Shown here piece after piece: positions 6,159 through 6,446 of a DNA stretch of 6,446 nt. Position 1 is the stretch's first letter; each line of letters begins with the position of its first letter. This stretch comes from an uncultured Caryophanales bacterium (GTDB taxonomy: Bacteria; Bacillota_I; Bacilli_A; Acholeplasmatales; Anaeroplasmataceae). Under the pieces are notes generated by a model. The model saw only the letters and a list, made by a program, of their open reading frames with translations, was not told where the DNA came from and did not search any database. The stretch is taken from NCBI GenBank assembly GCA_937885165.1, contig CAKZZJ010000066.1, positions 1 to 6,446 on the forward strand, written 5' to 3'. Both the position numbers and the translations under genes were made by a program.

Positions 6159-6301
6159 CGAAGCACATTGTCGCGATTCAGCATGAGAAACGCAACAAGG
6201 AAGGCGTATTCACCGCCTGCTGTACGGATGAAAGTGCCTGTATCGGCTGTGCCATGTGCGCTATGATGTGTCCGGATTGTGCCATCATCATCGAAAAATA
6301 A
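6151..6301 (+). CDS. vorD: 2[4Fe-4S] ferredoxin subunit of a 2-oxoacid oxidoreductase, 3' part
   Basis: The last ~50 codons of the chimeric frame, from ACPKHIVAIQ on, match the small ferredoxin-like (delta) subunit of 2-oxoacid:ferredoxin oxidoreductases. The second cluster motif is complete: CIGCAMCAMMCPDC (Cys at 6239, 6248, 6257 and 6269, spacing C-x2-C-x2-C-x3-CP), and the product ends in IIIEK as is common in this subunit. Of the first cluster motif only the final CP (6155-6160) remains. The three preceding cysteines and the N-terminus are replaced by GlmM sequence, so two clusters could not assemble normally. GC is about 50%. The following gene is the alpha subunit, the usual operon order. 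The choice between VorD and KorD specificity is not settled by this fragment. Confidence 0.78.
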
Positions 6302-6319
6302 GGAAAGGATGTGCTTCAA

Positions 6320-6446
6320 TTGGAAAAAGTACTGATGAAAGGCAATGAAGCACTTGCCGAGGCTGCAATCCGTGCAGGCTGCAAATGCTTCTTCGGTTAT
6401 CCCATTACCCCGCAGACAGAGCTTTCGGAATATCTCGCAAAGCAGA
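6320..6446 (+). CDS. vorB: 2-oxoacid:ferredoxin oxidoreductase alpha subunit, N-terminal 42 residues (runs off the window)
   Basis: The translation contains GNEALAEAAIRAGC and FFGYPITPQTE, the highly conserved N-terminal pyrimidine-binding signature of the alpha subunit of 2-oxoacid (branched-chain or 2-oxoglutarate) oxidoreductases. These make acyl-CoA from 2-oxoacids with reduced ferredoxin in anaerobes. The start is uncertain: TTG 6320 gives MEKVLMKG, like typical family N-termini, while in-frame GTG 6311 is better placed after AGGA at 6301-6304. The gene follows the ferredoxin subunit by 18 bases (9 if GTG is used), consistent with one operon. GC is about 50%, as in the preceding fragment. 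VorB is the likeliest name, with KorA as alternative. Confidence 0.82.
   Translation, partial: MEKVLMKGNEALAEAAIRAGCKCFFGYPITPQTELSEYLAKQ

Noticed and set aside
5180..6301. A new multifunctional mutase-ferredoxin fusion enzyme
   Set aside because: Essential domains of all three parents are missing and base composition shifts along the frame, which fits a chimeric sequence better than an evolved fusion.
1638..6319. Minus-strand reading frames opposite lspA, the pseudouridine synthase and the mutase chimera, and the plus-strand frame at 6069-6266
   Set aside because: They lie fully within better-supported genes, lack ribosome binding sites and show no recognisable domains.

Overview
The left 5.6 kb is a compact, AT-rich chromosome segment (GC about 25-35% in the lines counted by hand) from a low-GC Gram-positive lineage, probably a Bacilli/Mycoplasmatota-type gut or host-associated bacterium. 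Three genes (the dCMP deaminase fragment, lspA and the pseudouridine synthase) end in TGA, so TGA is a stop codon here. This argues against the Mycoplasma/Spiroplasma genetic code. Strong GGAGG-type ribosome binding sites and LspA also fit a Firmicute-like cell.

Positions 2-3870 hold one plus-strand operon of six genes in which every consecutive pair overlaps: the 3' end of a dCMP deaminase, a membrane-anchored PDZ/Lon-type (S16) serine protease, a small three-helix membrane protein of unknown function, signal peptidase II (lspA), an RluA/RluD-family pseudouridine synthase, and a RimK-like ATP-grasp protein. The operon ends at a hairpin flanked by T-runs on both strands. The same hairpin serves the convergent minus-strand gene at 4993-3914. 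That gene encodes a lipoprotein with a Ser/Thr-rich linker, one Flg_new (Listeria-Bacteroides) repeat and a trypsin-like protease domain, and the lipoprotein is a predicted substrate of the LspA encoded next door. A divergent promoter region (4994-5179) follows, with a good sigma-A promoter for the rightward gene and a 21-bp perfect palindrome beside its -35 box.

The right end is not a normal gene. One uninterrupted reading frame from 5180 to 6301 begins as a phosphoglucomutase (pgcA type). At the shared TASHNP active-site motif (about 5605-5635) it becomes the middle of a phosphoglucosamine mutase (glmM). At about 6145-6155 it becomes the C-terminal half of a 2[4Fe-4S] ferredoxin subunit of a 2-oxoacid:ferredoxin oxidoreductase, and the start of the matching alpha subunit (vorB-like) follows. 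GC content and codon choice change at the first join (GAT/AAA to GAC/AAG) and rise again toward the end. The simplest reading is a chimeric assembly or amplification product joining at least two genomes, the right-hand one clostridial (Lachnospiraceae-like). A true three-way gene fusion is unlikely because each piece lacks parts essential to its own fold. I see no phage, CRISPR, IS or RNA gene, and no convincing new system; the most notable items are this chimera, the fully overlapping operon and the promoter palindrome.
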